Positions 51,381 to 59,910 of a stretch of 64,000 nucleotides of DNA are shown here, piece after piece. The DNA lies in the NCBI RefSeq assembly GCF_044466355.1, contig NZ_JBITMQ010000006.1, forward strand, positions 124,001-188,000, written 5' to 3'. This stretch comes from Actinophytocola sp044466355 (lineage in GTDB: Bacteria > Actinomycetota > Actinomycetes > Mycobacteriales > Pseudonocardiaceae). The position numbers and the translations under genes were made by a program. How positions within the stretch are numbered: position 1 is the first letter of the stretch; the number at the start of each line of letters is the position of its first letter. The notes under the pieces are model-generated. The model did not search any database, was not told the DNA's origin, and saw only the letters and a list, made by a program, of their open reading frames with translations.

Positions 51381-51815
51381 GTGGACGTCCGCGAGTGGCT
51401 CGCGCAAGCGCCGCCGTACGAGCCGATCCGGCTGGTCGAGGCGTGGGAGATCTACGAGCGCGCCATGGCGGAGCGCCCGGTGGACATCATGACGGCGATC
51501 GGCGGCAGCCAGCCGACCTCGTTCAGCGCGCTGTACACGCACCTCGCCGTCCGGTACTTCACCGAGCTGGTCGGCAAGGAGCGGTGGCCGTGCCCGCTGG
51601 AGCTGGCCGAGGGCGCGGGCGAGGAGTTCCTCGCGTTCGTCGACCTCGAGTTGCCGGCGGGCCACGTCGACGTCCTGGCGCGCACCAGCCACGTGCCGCC
51701 GCTGAACGGCGTCCGTCACCGCAAGCAGTTCCGCGGGAGCGTCTTCCGCCACCCGGACGTGGACGGCGTGTGCGTCCTGTGGCGCTGGTACGCCACTGAC
51801 TCGATCCCGGAATGA
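51381..51815 (+). CDS. Unknown soluble protein
   Basis: 144 aa, GTG start. Mixed alpha/beta sequence (VREWLAQAPPYEPIRLVEAWEIYERAM, HVPPLNGVRHRKQFRGSVFRHPDVDGVCVLWRWYAT). No motif assigned. It lies after a terminator and ends before another, so it is its own transcript. Length and codon pattern support a real gene. Confidence 0.65.
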   Translation: MDVREWLAQAPPYEPIRLVEAWEIYERAMAERPVDIMTAIGGSQPTSFSALYTHLAVRYFTELVGKERWPCPLELAEGAGEEFLAFVDLELPAGHVDVLARTSHVPPLNGVRHRKQFRGSVFRHPDVDGVCVLWRWYATDSIPE

Positions 51816-51830
51816 CCGCGGCCGTCGGGT

Positions 51831-51866
51831 GGTGATTTCGGCGGTGCGGACACCGCCGAAATCACC
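51831..51866. terminator. Perfect 16-bp hairpin terminator
   Basis: GGTGATTTCGGCGGTG (51831-51846) pairs with CACCGCCGAAATCACC (51851-51866), loop CGGA, followed by TGTTT. It is located between the stops of two convergent genes (51815 and 51888) and works for both. Confidence 0.92.
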
Positions 51867-51887
51867 TGTTTCCCCGATCCTGAATCG

Positions 51888-52334
51888 TCAGCCGTTGGCG
51901 TACGCGTAGCGGTAGGCGCTGTCGCAACTCAGCTGCGTGTCCTTTTCGTAGTTGCACGCCTTGACCCTGATCCAACCCGATTCCGGGATGTCGGCCAGGT
52001 TGTGGTCGACGCAGTAGCCATACCCCGGTGAGTCACTGAGGTGGCGCCGCGTGCCCGGTGACGTCGACCGGTAGTAGAACAACTCCGGGTGGTGCCCGTC
52101 GGACGCGCCGTCGCAGTTGAACAGGTGCTCGCCGGTGGGATTCCAGCAGGCGAACGCGCCGCCGTCGCCCGATACCGACACGACCACGCACTCGGCCTGC
52201 GCGACCATCGCGCTCACCGCCGACACGGGCACGACTTCTTCGGCGGACCCGCTGGTGGTGGGCTCGGCCACCGCCGTCGAGCCGAGGGCCAACATCATGC
52301 CCGCGGCCGCCGCCGCGACGAATCCGAATCTCAT
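51888..52334 (-). CDS. Small secreted Cys-containing protein
   Basis: 148 aa. Signal peptide MRFGFVAAAAAGMMLALGSTAVAEP. The mature part has six cysteines (VVSVSGDGGAFACWNP, HLFNCDG, YGYCVDH, VKACNY, SCDSAYR), consistent with three disulfides, and aromatic-rich stretches. Reminiscent of small secreted actinomycete proteins of unknown role. Start at 52334; the next 260 bp upstream contain no gene. Confidence 0.75.
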   Translation of the reverse strand: MRFGFVAAAAAGMMLALGSTAVAEPTTSGSAEEVVPVSAVSAMVAQAECVVVSVSGDGGAFACWNPTGEHLFNCDGASDGHHPELFYYRSTSPGTRRHLSDSPGYGYCVDHNLADIPESGWIRVKACNYEKDTQLSCDSAYRYAYANG

Positions 52335-52593
52335 GATTTTCTCTCCCCAGTTCTGTCGTCAGGCGTCGCGAAACCCCGTTCCCTGATTTGTGGCGGCACG
52401 CAGGTGCGTCGCCAGAAAGGCGCCATGTCGTTACCCCCCAGGTAACGGGCGGATTCCCCGTATTCCGCTCCGCGCTGTTGTGATCAGCCCTCGCATCCTG
52501 TTCCCACGCGTCGTCGGAGTGCAAGGGTTGTCCGGGGAGAATCACCGGATACGCTCCGTTCGGCCTAATCCTGCTGGTACGTGTGACACACGA
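52335..52593. other. Intergenic region between the small secreted gene and the sugar-dehydrogenase gene
   Basis: About 260 bp with no open frame supported. Contains a small palindrome GTTACC-N5-GGTAAC at 52430-52446 and a short AC-rich inverted repeat CGTGTG-A-CACACG at 52580-52592 just after the stop of the gene at 52594. The promoter of the secreted-protein gene should lie here but no consensus is clear. Confidence 0.3.
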
Positions 52594-55410
52594 TCAGTAC
52601 CGGAGCGTGAGCGTGTCCACGTCGAACAACGCGCCCGCGCCGCCCGTGAACGTCAGGAACAGCGCCCCGGACGTGGTTCCGGTCAGCGTGGTCGAGACGT
52701 CCTGGAACGTTTCCCAGCCGCCGGTCACCGGCACGGCGACCGTGCCGAGGGCCGGGCCCGTCTGGGAGCCCGACCGGATGGTGATCGTGCCGCCGGCGCC
52801 CGCGGACGAGATGCGCGCCGAGAAACCCTTGGCGCCACTCGTGTTCAGCTGTGCGTAGCCCGCCCAGTCACCGGACTCGATGTACCCGGCCGTGGCGCCA
52901 CCGCTCGCCGCGGCGTGCGCCGCGACCTGCACGCCGCCCGTCGACGACCACGACTCGCCCTCCACGGTGCGGCTCGTGCCCGTGTTCGCCGGGTTGAGCG
53001 TGAACGCGTCGAGGTCGAACAGGCTGCCCTGCCCGGTCACGCCCTTGAACACCAGGAACAGCTGTGTCGTGCCCGCCGGTGCGCCGGACAGCGCGCCGCC
53101 CACGTTCACGAACGTGTCCCAGTTGCCGGTGTTCGTCACCGGGGCCGAGCCGAGCAGCGTGCCCGTCGCCGAGCCCGCGCGGACCTCGAGGGTGCCGCCC
53201 GCGCCGCCGGACGACACGCGGGCGGTGAAGCTGCCCGCGCCGGACAGCGCGTACGGCGTGAACGAGACCCAGTCGCCGTTGTCGGTGAAGCCGACCGTCT
53301 GACCGCCCTCCGCGCCCGCGTGCTGCGCCAGCTGGATGCCGTTCTGCGCACTGAAGTGTTCACCCTGCCGGTGTCGTGGCTGGAGCTTGCGCTTGCTGTG
53401 CGTGGTCAGCCCGCCGTTGTCGGTGTACTCGGCGTCGAACACGCCGTGGATGTTCGCGGCCGCGTCGTGTTCGCCGTCGACCGGCGTGGTGATCGTGCCG
53501 GAACAGCCGGTCCTCGACGTGATCTCGTGCTCGTGGCTGTCGTGGCCCAGCAGGTAGCGGATCTTCACCCGCGAGCAGTCGATCGTGCCGTCCTCGGGGT
53601 CGGAGACGTTGACCTGGAAGGAAACCGTGTCACCGAACGAGAACAGCGCGCCGTCCGCCGGGGTGGACAGCGTCACGGACGGTGCCGTGTTGCCGACGGA
53701 CACCTGCACGTTCGCCGAGCCGGTGAGGCCCTGCGGGTCCCGCACGGTCAGCGTGGCCGTGTAGTTCCCGTTGGTGGTGTACGTCTTCGCCGGGTTCGCC
53801 GCGGTCGACGTGGTGCCGTCGCCGAAGTTCCACTGGTAGGTGAGCGCGCCGCCCTCCGGGTCGGAGCTGCCCGCCGACGAGAAGTTGACGGTGAGCGGTG
53901 ACGGGCCGGACGTCCGGTCCGCCGACGCCCGCGCGATCGGGTTGCGGTTCGTGCCGCCGACGTACTCGACCCGCCACAGCGCCTGGTTGTTGGCCCCGGT
54001 GCCGTAGTCGAGCACGTACAGCGCGCCGTCCGGCCCGAACGCCATGTCCATCACCTGCGTGCCGGTCCACGGGAACGCGCCGATGTCGCCGACCCCGCCC
54101 GTCGAGGTCACCTCGATCGCCTTGATCCAGCGGCGGCCGTACTCACCGGCGAAGTAGCGCCCGTCGAGCGACTGCGGGAACTTCACCGACGAGTTCAGGT
54201 TCGGGTCGTACCGGTACACCGGGCCGCCCATCGGCGACTCGGAGCCGCCGCCGAACTCCGGCGGCGTCCCGGCGTCACCGGCGTAGCGGATCCAGGCCGC
54301 CCGCGCGGGCGGAAGCTTCAGCAGACCGGTGTTGCGGAACGAGTTGTTGGTCGGGCCACCCGGGCAGTCGTACTTCGCGCCCGACGGCCCGGACGGGAAC
54401 TGGAACTCGTTGTAGGTCTCGGTGGTGGTGTTGGTGCCGGTGCAGTACGGCCAGCCGTAGTTGCCCGGCGACGTGATCCGGTTGAACTCGACCTGACCGC
54501 TCGGGCCGCGGTTGGCGTTGGTGACACCGGCGTCCGGCCCGTAGTCGCCCAGGTAGACGATGCCGGTCGCCTTGTCGACGCTCATCCGGAACGGGTTGCG
54601 GAACCCCATCGCGTAGATCTCCGGGCGGGTGCCCGCCGTGCCCGGTGCGAACAGGTTGCCCGACGGGATCGTGTACGTGCCGTCCGCCTGCGGTCTGATG
54701 CGCAACACCTTGCCGCGCAGGTCGTTCGTGTTGGCGGAGCTGCGCTGCGCGTCGAAGGACGGGTTGCGGTTGGTGCGTTCGTCGATCGGGCTGTACCCGT
54801 CCGACTGGAACGGGTTGGTGTCGTCGCCCGTGGTCAGGTAAAGGTTTCCGGCGGCGTCGAAGTCGATGTCGCCACCGACGTGGCAGCACTGGCCGCGGTC
54901 GTTGGGCACCCGCAGCACGATCTTCTCGCTCGCCAGGTCGAGCGTGTTGTTGGTGTTCAGCACGAACCGCGACAGCCGCAGTTCGCCCCTGAACCGGTCC
55001 CAGTCCGCCTGCGTCCCCTCGGTCGGCGCGTCACCGGCCGGAGTGGACAGTGCGGGCGAGTAGTACAGCCAGACGAACCGGTTCGTGGCGAAACCGGGAT
55101 CGGCCGCGACGCCCTGGAGACCTTCCTCGTCGTGGGTGTAGACGGACAGCTTGCCCGCGGTGGTGGTGTTGCCCGCGGCGTCGGTGACCCGGACCGTGCC
55201 GTCGCGGGCGGTGTGCACGACCGACCGGTTGGGCAGCACGGCGAGCGACATGGCCTCGCCGAGCTCGCCGCCACCGGACGCGAGCTGGATCTGCTGGTAG
55301 TCACCGGGTGGGATGACGGACCCGGCCTGTGCGGCCGGGGTCGGGAGGAGCGTCGCGGCGACGAGCACCGCCGCGATCACCCCGTACCGACGCCGTTTCT
55401 GCAGGGACAT
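52594..55410 (-). CDS. Secreted PQQ-dependent sugar dehydrogenase-like protein with PKD and two CBM6-type modules
   Basis: 938 aa. Signal peptide (RRRYGVIAAVLVAATLLPTPAAQAG); residues about 35-480 form a soluble glucose-dehydrogenase/GSDH beta-propeller (LQGVAADPGFATNRFVWLYY, RPEIYAMGFRNPFRM, FNRITSPGNYGWPYCTG). About 487-570 is a PKD domain (LTYQWNFGDGTT). Two tandem CBM6-like modules follow (about 683-805 and 812-938), each with a GGQTVGF/GGATAGY-type opening and a similar ending. A polysaccharide-binding extracellular oxidoreductase or adhesin-like enzyme; substrate unknown. Confidence 0.9.
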   Translation of the reverse strand: MSLQKRRRYGVIAAVLVAATLLPTPAAQAGSVIPPGDYQQIQLASGGGELGEAMSLAVLPNRSVVHTARDGTVRVTDAAGNTTTAGKLSVYTHDEEGLQGVAADPGFATNRFVWLYYSPALSTPAGDAPTEGTQADWDRFRGELRLSRFVLNTNNTLDLASEKIVLRVPNDRGQCCHVGGDIDFDAAGNLYLTTGDDTNPFQSDGYSPIDERTNRNPSFDAQRSSANTNDLRGKVLRIRPQADGTYTIPSGNLFAPGTAGTRPEIYAMGFRNPFRMSVDKATGIVYLGDYGPDAGVTNANRGPSGQVEFNRITSPGNYGWPYCTGTNTTTETYNEFQFPSGPSGAKYDCPGGPTNNSFRNTGLLKLPPARAAWIRYAGDAGTPPEFGGGSESPMGGPVYRYDPNLNSSVKFPQSLDGRYFAGEYGRRWIKAIEVTSTGGVGDIGAFPWTGTQVMDMAFGPDGALYVLDYGTGANNQALWRVEYVGGTNRNPIARASADRTSGPSPLTVNFSSAGSSDPEGGALTYQWNFGDGTTSTAANPAKTYTTNGNYTATLTVRDPQGLTGSANVQVSVGNTAPSVTLSTPADGALFSFGDTVSFQVNVSDPEDGTIDCSRVKIRYLLGHDSHEHEITSRTGCSGTITTPVDGEHDAAANIHGVFDAEYTDNGGLTTHSKRKLQPRHRQGEHFSAQNGIQLAQHAGAEGGQTVGFTDNGDWVSFTPYALSGAGSFTARVSSGGAGGTLEVRAGSATGTLLGSAPVTNTGNWDTFVNVGGALSGAPAGTTQLFLVFKGVTGQGSLFDLDAFTLNPANTGTSRTVEGESWSSTGGVQVAAHAAASGGATAGYIESGDWAGYAQLNTSGAKGFSARISSAGAGGTITIRSGSQTGPALGTVAVPVTGGWETFQDVSTTLTGTTSGALFLTFTGGAGALFDVDTLTLRY

Positions 55411-55577
55411 CGGCGGCCTTCTCTTCTGTTGTGAACAGGCGTTTGGATCTTTGCGAGCAGGTCTTGGCCTGATCAGCGGTTACCTCAGGGGAACGTGACG
55501 GCACTCAGCCACCAACCGCCCGCGGTCCGCAGGTTTCGCTGGGTCGGGACCAACACTTTTGATCGCGGGGAGGCGGG

Positions 55578-57035
55578 CTAGTATGCCTGGAGCTCGGCGA
55601 CCTGGCCCGCCGGCCAGCCGGTGTTGCCGCTGAAGACCAGGCGAACGAAACGGTGGCCTCGTACCGTGGCGGGCACGGTCACCGTGTTCTGCGTGGCGGG
55701 ATCGAAGCGGTAGCCCTGTGCGGGGGCGACCGTGGTGTACGACGAACCGTCGGCGCTCGCGCGTACCTCGATGGTCTGCGTACGCGCGCCCCAAGACGGC
55801 GGCAGTGACAGCACGAGCCTGCCGACGTCCGGTGTGGACCCGAGGTCGAGCGTCAGCGTCTGCGGGAAGGCGTGGTTTGCCGATTCCCAGTAGCTGCCTT
55901 GATTCCCGTCGTTCGCGTTGGACGCGGGGTAGCCGGGTTGCGTGCTGCTCGCCGTGATCGTCTTGCCCTGCGCCAGATCCGGGTTCGCGGGAGGCGTCGT
56001 GCCGCCGGTGAACCGTTCGACCCAGTAGCGGGTGCGGTCGAGGTAGGCGGTCTCGGCGGCGGCGCCCGTCTTGCCGTAGGCGCCTTCGTAGGTCAGGTAC
56101 CCGTGACCCGAGGGCGGGTTCGAGCGGGCGGGTTCGATGATCGAGCCCTCGTGCCACTCGTTGAAGGACGTGACCGACACCCACGTGGGCGCGCCGCCCG
56201 TGGCGGGATCGAGCGCGTTGTTCCACTGCCGGTCGTACATGGCGCCGTTCGCGCGGTCGACGGTCGGCGTGGTGTTGCCGGGCACGGCGCGGTCGTCGAT
56301 ATACCCCGGCGCGACCGACGGGGCCCAGACGAGGCCGTTGGCCTTGCAGAAATCGGACGCGTTCTTCCAGCCGGGCGCGGTGGCGCCCGCGATGCCGTCG
56401 TAGGTGTACATGCCGCCGAAGTGCGCGATCTTGCTGGTGTCGGTGGTCTGCGCGAGCACGATGCTGTTGTCCTTGACCTGCTCCAGCGCGGTCCAGTCGG
56501 TGATGCGCAGGCTCTCGAACACGTAGAACGCGGCGCGGCCGCCGTGACGGTAGAACGCGGGGCTGGCGCCGTAGCGCGCGTGGAGGTAGTCGATGTCGGC
56601 GACGGTGGACGCCGCGGTGCGGCCGCCGTAGGGCTCGAGGTGCCACGCGACCTTGATCCCGTACCGCGCGGCGGCGGCGAGGATCGCGGGGGCGAGGTTG
56701 TCCTCGTAGGAGCCCTGCCCCCACCAGCTCGTGACGATCACTCCGGCGCCGGACTGGCGGACCCACGCCATGTGCTGGTCCAGCACGGCGGTGCTGCCGG
56801 AGTCGTACGCGCCGAGCGTGGGGTAGAAGTTCGCGCCGATGTCGTTCGGCGGGGTGTGGCCGCCCTGGTCCCAGTGGCGGTAGGTGCCGTACCAGGGGTA
56901 GTAGAAGAGGTGGACGTCGGACGGGGACGCTTGGACAGCCTCGGGCCGTGCTCCGGCCGCCGGTGCGGGGGTGGCGACCACACCGAAGGCGAGCAGCAGA
57001 GCCAGAAGGCCGACGATGCTGTGCAGGGTTCGCAT
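55578..57035 (-). CDS. Secreted GH99-like glycosidase with C-terminal discoidin (F5/8) module
   Basis: 485 aa. Signal peptide (SIVGLLALLLAFGVVATPAPAAG), then a GH99/GH71-like catalytic domain (about 38-330): HLFYYPWYGTYRHWDQGGHTPP, VIVTSWWGQGSYEDN, VAWHLEPYGGR, SFNEWHEGSIIEP, the last being the acidic catalytic region of this clan. The C-terminal 135 residues (NPDLAQGKTITASSTQPGYPASNANDGN...) are an F5/8 type C carbohydrate-binding domain. Acts on mannan- or alpha-glucan-like polymers (inference from GH99). Start 57035 is preferred over 57092. Confidence 0.88.
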   Translation of the reverse strand: MRTLHSIVGLLALLLAFGVVATPAPAAGARPEAVQASPSDVHLFYYPWYGTYRHWDQGGHTPPNDIGANFYPTLGAYDSGSTAVLDQHMAWVRQSGAGVIVTSWWGQGSYEDNLAPAILAAAARYGIKVAWHLEPYGGRTAASTVADIDYLHARYGASPAFYRHGGRAAFYVFESLRITDWTALEQVKDNSIVLAQTTDTSKIAHFGGMYTYDGIAGATAPGWKNASDFCKANGLVWAPSVAPGYIDDRAVPGNTTPTVDRANGAMYDRQWNNALDPATGGAPTWVSVTSFNEWHEGSIIEPARSNPPSGHGYLTYEGAYGKTGAAAETAYLDRTRYWVERFTGGTTPPANPDLAQGKTITASSTQPGYPASNANDGNQGSYWESANHAFPQTLTLDLGSTPDVGRLVLSLPPSWGARTQTIEVRASADGSSYTTVAPAQGYRFDPATQNTVTVPATVRGHRFVRLVFSGNTGWPAGQVAELQAY

Positions 57036-57166
57036 GTCTGCCCTTCGATCCTCGCAACACTGCCAGGTGACTGAAAGGATACGCAGCGTCAACAGATGAA
57101 AGCAATATGAGAGCAGTGTTCTGCAAGAAACTGACAGACCGCCGCAAGCGTTTGCAAGGTAACCTC

Positions 57167-57180
57167 ATGACACCCGTCAT
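57167..57180. promoter_or_regulatory. TetR-type operator O1 (ATGACACCCGTCAT)
   Basis: A 14-bp near-palindrome ending 14 nt before the tetR ATG. It shares ATGAC-N4-GTCAT with O2 and O3 in front of the oxidoreductase gene 1.9 kb away, and differs from the O2 core at a single base. Probable autoregulatory site. Confidence 0.65.
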
Positions 57181-57194
57181 GCAAGAGGCTTCCC

Positions 57195-57764
57195 ATGGAA
57201 CGAACTCCCAGAGAACGCATGGTCTACAGCGCCGTGCAACTGGTCCGGACGCGCGGCGCGACCGGCACCGGCGTGCGGGACGTGGTGGCACACGCGGACG
57301 CCCCACGGGGCTCGTTCCAGCACTACTTCCCCGGCGGCAAGGACCAACTCGTCGGCGAGGCGGTCCTCTGGTCGGCCGACTTCGCCGCGGCGCGGGCCCG
57401 CGCCTACCGGGCCACCGCCCGCAAACCCACCCCGTCCGGCCTCTTCGCCCACATGGCCCGCCAGTGGAAGGACGAGTTCACCGAGCGCGGCTTCGACCGC
57501 GGCTGCCCCATCATGGCCGCCACCGCCGACCTCGTCGGCACCGGCTCCGCGGTCCGGGCCCAGCTCACCGACGGCCTCGACCGCTGGGCGGCCGCCGTCG
57601 CCGAGGAGCTGGTCGCGATGGACGTCCCGCCGCGGCGGGCGAAGCGTCTCGCCACGCTCATGATCAGCACCCTCGAAGGCGCGATCATGTCAGCCCGGCT
57701 GCACGGCGACGTCGCCCCGCTCACCACGGTCGTCACCGAGCTGGCGCCACTGCTCGACGGCTGA
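57195..57764 (+). CDS. TetR/AcrR-family regulator (LmrA/YxaF type)
   Basis: 189 aa. N-terminal HTH (MERTPRERMVYSAVQLVRTRGATGTGVRDVVAHADAPRGSFQHYFPGGKDQLVGEAV) with the LmrA/YxaF-like PRGSFQHYFPGGKDQL; C-terminal ligand domain containing GFDRGCPIMAATADLV. The same operator lies upstream of it and of the 59065 operon. Its last 75 nt overlap the convergent acetyltransferase gene. It probably represses both transcripts and is released by a small ligand. Confidence 0.92.
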   Translation: MERTPRERMVYSAVQLVRTRGATGTGVRDVVAHADAPRGSFQHYFPGGKDQLVGEAVLWSADFAAARARAYRATARKPTPSGLFAHMARQWKDEFTERGFDRGCPIMAATADLVGTGSAVRAQLTDGLDRWAAAVAEELVAMDVPPRRAKRLATLMISTLEGAIMSARLHGDVAPLTTVVTELAPLLDG

Positions 57765-58196
57765 ACGCACGTCCAGGTCCAGCACCGTGTCGCACCCGTG
57801 GTGCCGCGCCGCCCGCACGGGCAGCGTCGACGTGAGGTAGCCGAGCAGGGACGTCCGGCACACCTCCATGCGCACGACCGCCACCCCGGCACGGGCGAGG
57901 AGCGTCGCCACCAGTTCGCGGCCCAGGCCCTTGCTCTGCCAGCGGTCCTCGACGATCGCCGCCACCTCGTGGACGTCCGGCTCCCCGAACACCGGCCCCA
58001 CGCTCGCGAGTGCCACGACCTCGGCGCCCTCCTCGGCGACCAGCGCCGTGTGTTCGCCCGTCAGGCAGCGTCGCAGGTACGCGGGCGGGAACGCCGTGGC
58101 CACCCCGTGGAACCGCTGGTACCTCGTCTCCGGGGAGCAGCGCGCGAGCATGCGTGCCAGCGCGGCGCCGTCGTCCTGGCGGAGCGGGCGGATCAC
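57690..58196 (-). CDS. GNAT-family acetyltransferase
   Basis: 168 aa. VIRPLRQDDGAALARML opening, EVAAIVEDRWQSKGLGRELVATLLARA with the acetyl-CoA-binding Q/RxxGxG/A motif. GTG start at 58196 overlaps the dehydrogenase gene by GTGA. Its 3' end runs 75 nt into the convergent tetR gene; shortening either gene would remove conserved residues in neither domain core, so both annotations are kept. Substrate unknown. Confidence 0.82.
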   Translation of the reverse strand: MIRPLRQDDGAALARMLARCSPETRYQRFHGVATAFPPAYLRRCLTGEHTALVAEEGAEVVALASVGPVFGEPDVHEVAAIVEDRWQSKGLGRELVATLLARAGVAVVRMEVCRTSLLGYLTSTLPVRAARHHGCDTVLDLDVRSAVEQWRQLGDDRGERGDVAVQPG

Positions 58197-59065
58197 GACG
58201 CCGCCGTCCGCGCCTCGATGGCGCGGACCACCGCGACCATGTCCTCCTCGCCGTGCCCGAGCGCCGCTGTCTCCCCGTACAACGCGTGGCACACGTCCAG
58301 CAACGGCGACGCGACGCCCGCCTCGCGTGCCGCCTCCGCGACGAGCCGGTTGTTCTCCAGCACGTTCGTGATCGACGCCTGCACGTCGAAGTCGCCCGCC
58401 AGCAGTTTCGCCGTCTTCACCCGGGACGCCGCGCTCGCCATCGGGCCCGCGTCCAGCACGCCCGCGAACCGGGCCAGGTCCAGGCCGTGGCGCCGGGCGA
58501 AGTGCACGGCCTCCGCCAACCCCGTGACCATCGTGATCAGGTACAGGTTCACCGCGAGCTTCGTCAGCAGGCCGTTCGGCACCGGGCCGCACAACACGGT
58601 CTCGTGGCACATCGGCGCGAGCAGCGGCGCCACCTCGGCCGCCGCGCCGCCCGCGAGCATCGCCACCAGTTCGCCCTTGACCGCGGGGATCCGCGACCCG
58701 GACACCGGCGCCTCCACGTACCGCCCGCCCGCCGCGGCAACGTCGTCGGCCAGTGCCCGCGACCAGCCCGGCGCGGTCGTTCCCATGTGGACGATGGTGT
58801 GCCCGGACACCCGTCCGGCGAACTCCGGGGTGCCCCTGGCGAGGACCGTGTCCACGGCGACGTCGTCGGCCAGCATCATCAGGACCGTCGACGCCGCCGC
58901 GAACACCTCGGCCGGGCTCCGCGCCACCGTCGCGCCCGCCGCGCGCAGTTCCGCGCACCGCCGTGCTGTGCGGTTCCACACCACGAGCGGGGTGCCGGCC
59001 CGAGCGAGGTTGAGCGCCATCGGCCTGCCCATCACGCCGAGCCCGAGAAAACCCAGTCGCACCAT
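58193..59065 (-). CDS. NAD(P)-dependent beta-hydroxyacid dehydrogenase (3-hydroxyisobutyrate dehydrogenase family)
   Basis: 290 aa. GFLGLGVMGRPMALNLARAG Rossmann motif; YVEAPVSGSRIPAVKGEL substrate loop; the catalytic Lys in GLLTKLAVNLYLITMV. Coupled to the GNAT gene downstream. The promoter contains operators O2 and O3, matching the one in front of tetR, so the regulator probably controls it. In this family imine-reducing or glyoxylate-reducing members also exist; specificity is not predictable. Confidence 0.9.
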   Translation of the reverse strand: MVRLGFLGLGVMGRPMALNLARAGTPLVVWNRTARRCAELRAAGATVARSPAEVFAAASTVLMMLADDVAVDTVLARGTPEFAGRVSGHTIVHMGTTAPGWSRALADDVAAAGGRYVEAPVSGSRIPAVKGELVAMLAGGAAAEVAPLLAPMCHETVLCGPVPNGLLTKLAVNLYLITMVTGLAEAVHFARRHGLDLARFAGVLDAGPMASAASRVKTAKLLAGDFDVQASITNVLENNRLVAEAAREAGVASPLLDVCHALYGETAALGHGEEDMVAVVRAIEARTAAS

Positions 59066-59078
59066 GACCTCCCGCTGC

Positions 59079-59120
59079 TATGACAGCCGTCATACTAGCT
59101 CGCGTCATGACGACTGTCAT
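59079..59120. promoter_or_regulatory. Tandem TetR-type operators O2 and O3
   Basis: O2 is TATGACAGCCGTCATA at 59079-59094 and O3 is ATGACGACTGTCAT at 59107-59120, centres 27 bp apart, lying 14-55 nt upstream of the dehydrogenase ATG. Both share ATGAC-N4-GTCAT with O1 at 57167. Two sites on one promoter suggest cooperative binding. Confidence 0.65.
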
Positions 59121-59133
59121 AGAGCCGAGTGCG

Positions 59134-59811
59134 TCACAGTGCCGCCCAGACCACCTTCCCGCCGCTCTCGACCGGCACCGTGCCCCACGCCGTCGCGAGC
59201 TTGTGCACCGCGGCGAGCCCGTGCAGCGGCCACTGCTCCGGGTCCGGTCGCGGACGTTGCGGGTCGTCGTCGCGCACGGCGACCGTCAGCTCGCCGCGGC
59301 GCAGCTCCACCCGCACCGCGGGTGCGTAGGGCGTGTGCCGGATGGTGTTCTCGATCAGTTCGTTCGCGACCCACACGGCGGCGTCCGCGCGGTCGCCCTC
59401 GATGTGCCAGCGGCGGCAGCAGTCGCGCACGAACGCACGCCCTGCCCGTCCGCCCGTGGTGTTGCCGGGCAGCACCCGATGGGCCACCCTGCGTGGTGGT
59501 GGGTCACCGACCGACGCGATCGCGGCACGGACCGTGGGGCACGCGCCGGGCAGCCTGCCCCGGGGGTCGACCACGAACAGTGGCACGCCGGGCCAGTGTG
59601 CGAGCTGGTCGGCCACGTCGGTGAACAACGTCGTCCCCGCGGGCAGCTCCAGTTCGGTGACGTCCACGAGAACCGCCCGTGGTTCGTCCGCCGCGGCCGC
59701 CAGGATCCGGTCGCGAAGGGTGTCGCCGCTGCCGGCATCGAGCCTGCCCTTCGGCGCCAGGACGACGATCTCCTCCCGGATCTCGATTCCCTTGTGCACG
59801 ACCGTGTTCAC
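59134..59811 (-). CDS. STAS-HATPase fusion (anti-sigma antagonist plus RsbW-like ATPase domain)
   Basis: 225 aa. Residues about 1-95 form a STAS-like domain (VVLAPKGRLDAGSGDTLRDRIL, VLVDVTELELPAGTTLF), but the usual phosphorylated Ser (DSSGL-type site) reads AGTT here. Residues about 105-225 are a HATPase_c_2 domain with N-box NELIENTIRHT and the C-terminal GLAAVHKLATAWG. Partner-switching proteins of these two types are normally separate. It may link to the SpoIIE-type phosphatase at the window start, but they are far apart. ATG 59811. Confidence 0.85.
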   Translation of the reverse strand: MNTVVHKGIEIREEIVVLAPKGRLDAGSGDTLRDRILAAAADEPRAVLVDVTELELPAGTTLFTDVADQLAHWPGVPLFVVDPRGRLPGACPTVRAAIASVGDPPPRRVAHRVLPGNTTGGRAGRAFVRDCCRRWHIEGDRADAAVWVANELIENTIRHTPYAPAVRVELRRGELTVAVRDDDPQRPRPDPEQWPLHGLAAVHKLATAWGTVPVESGGKVVWAAL

Positions 59812-59910
59812 CTCCCTCTCGATCCGGGTGCCCGGGGACGAAAGGGGGAAACGCGACGGATCGAGGTTTTGTCCCCGGCTCCGGTGGGTATCGTCACGCC
59901 CTCGGCGGCG

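Noticed and set aside
57144..57155. GCAAGCGTTTGC, resembling a LacI/MalR-type operator upstream of the GH99-like gene.
   Set aside because: Only 10 of 12 positions are symmetric, no LacI gene is in the window and no second copy was seen.
59866..59891. GTTT-N16-GGGTAT, a good match to a SigB/SigF-type promoter on the + strand.
   Set aside because: It points into the cupin gene, which is on the other strand, and no + strand gene starts for nearly 500 bp; likely chance.
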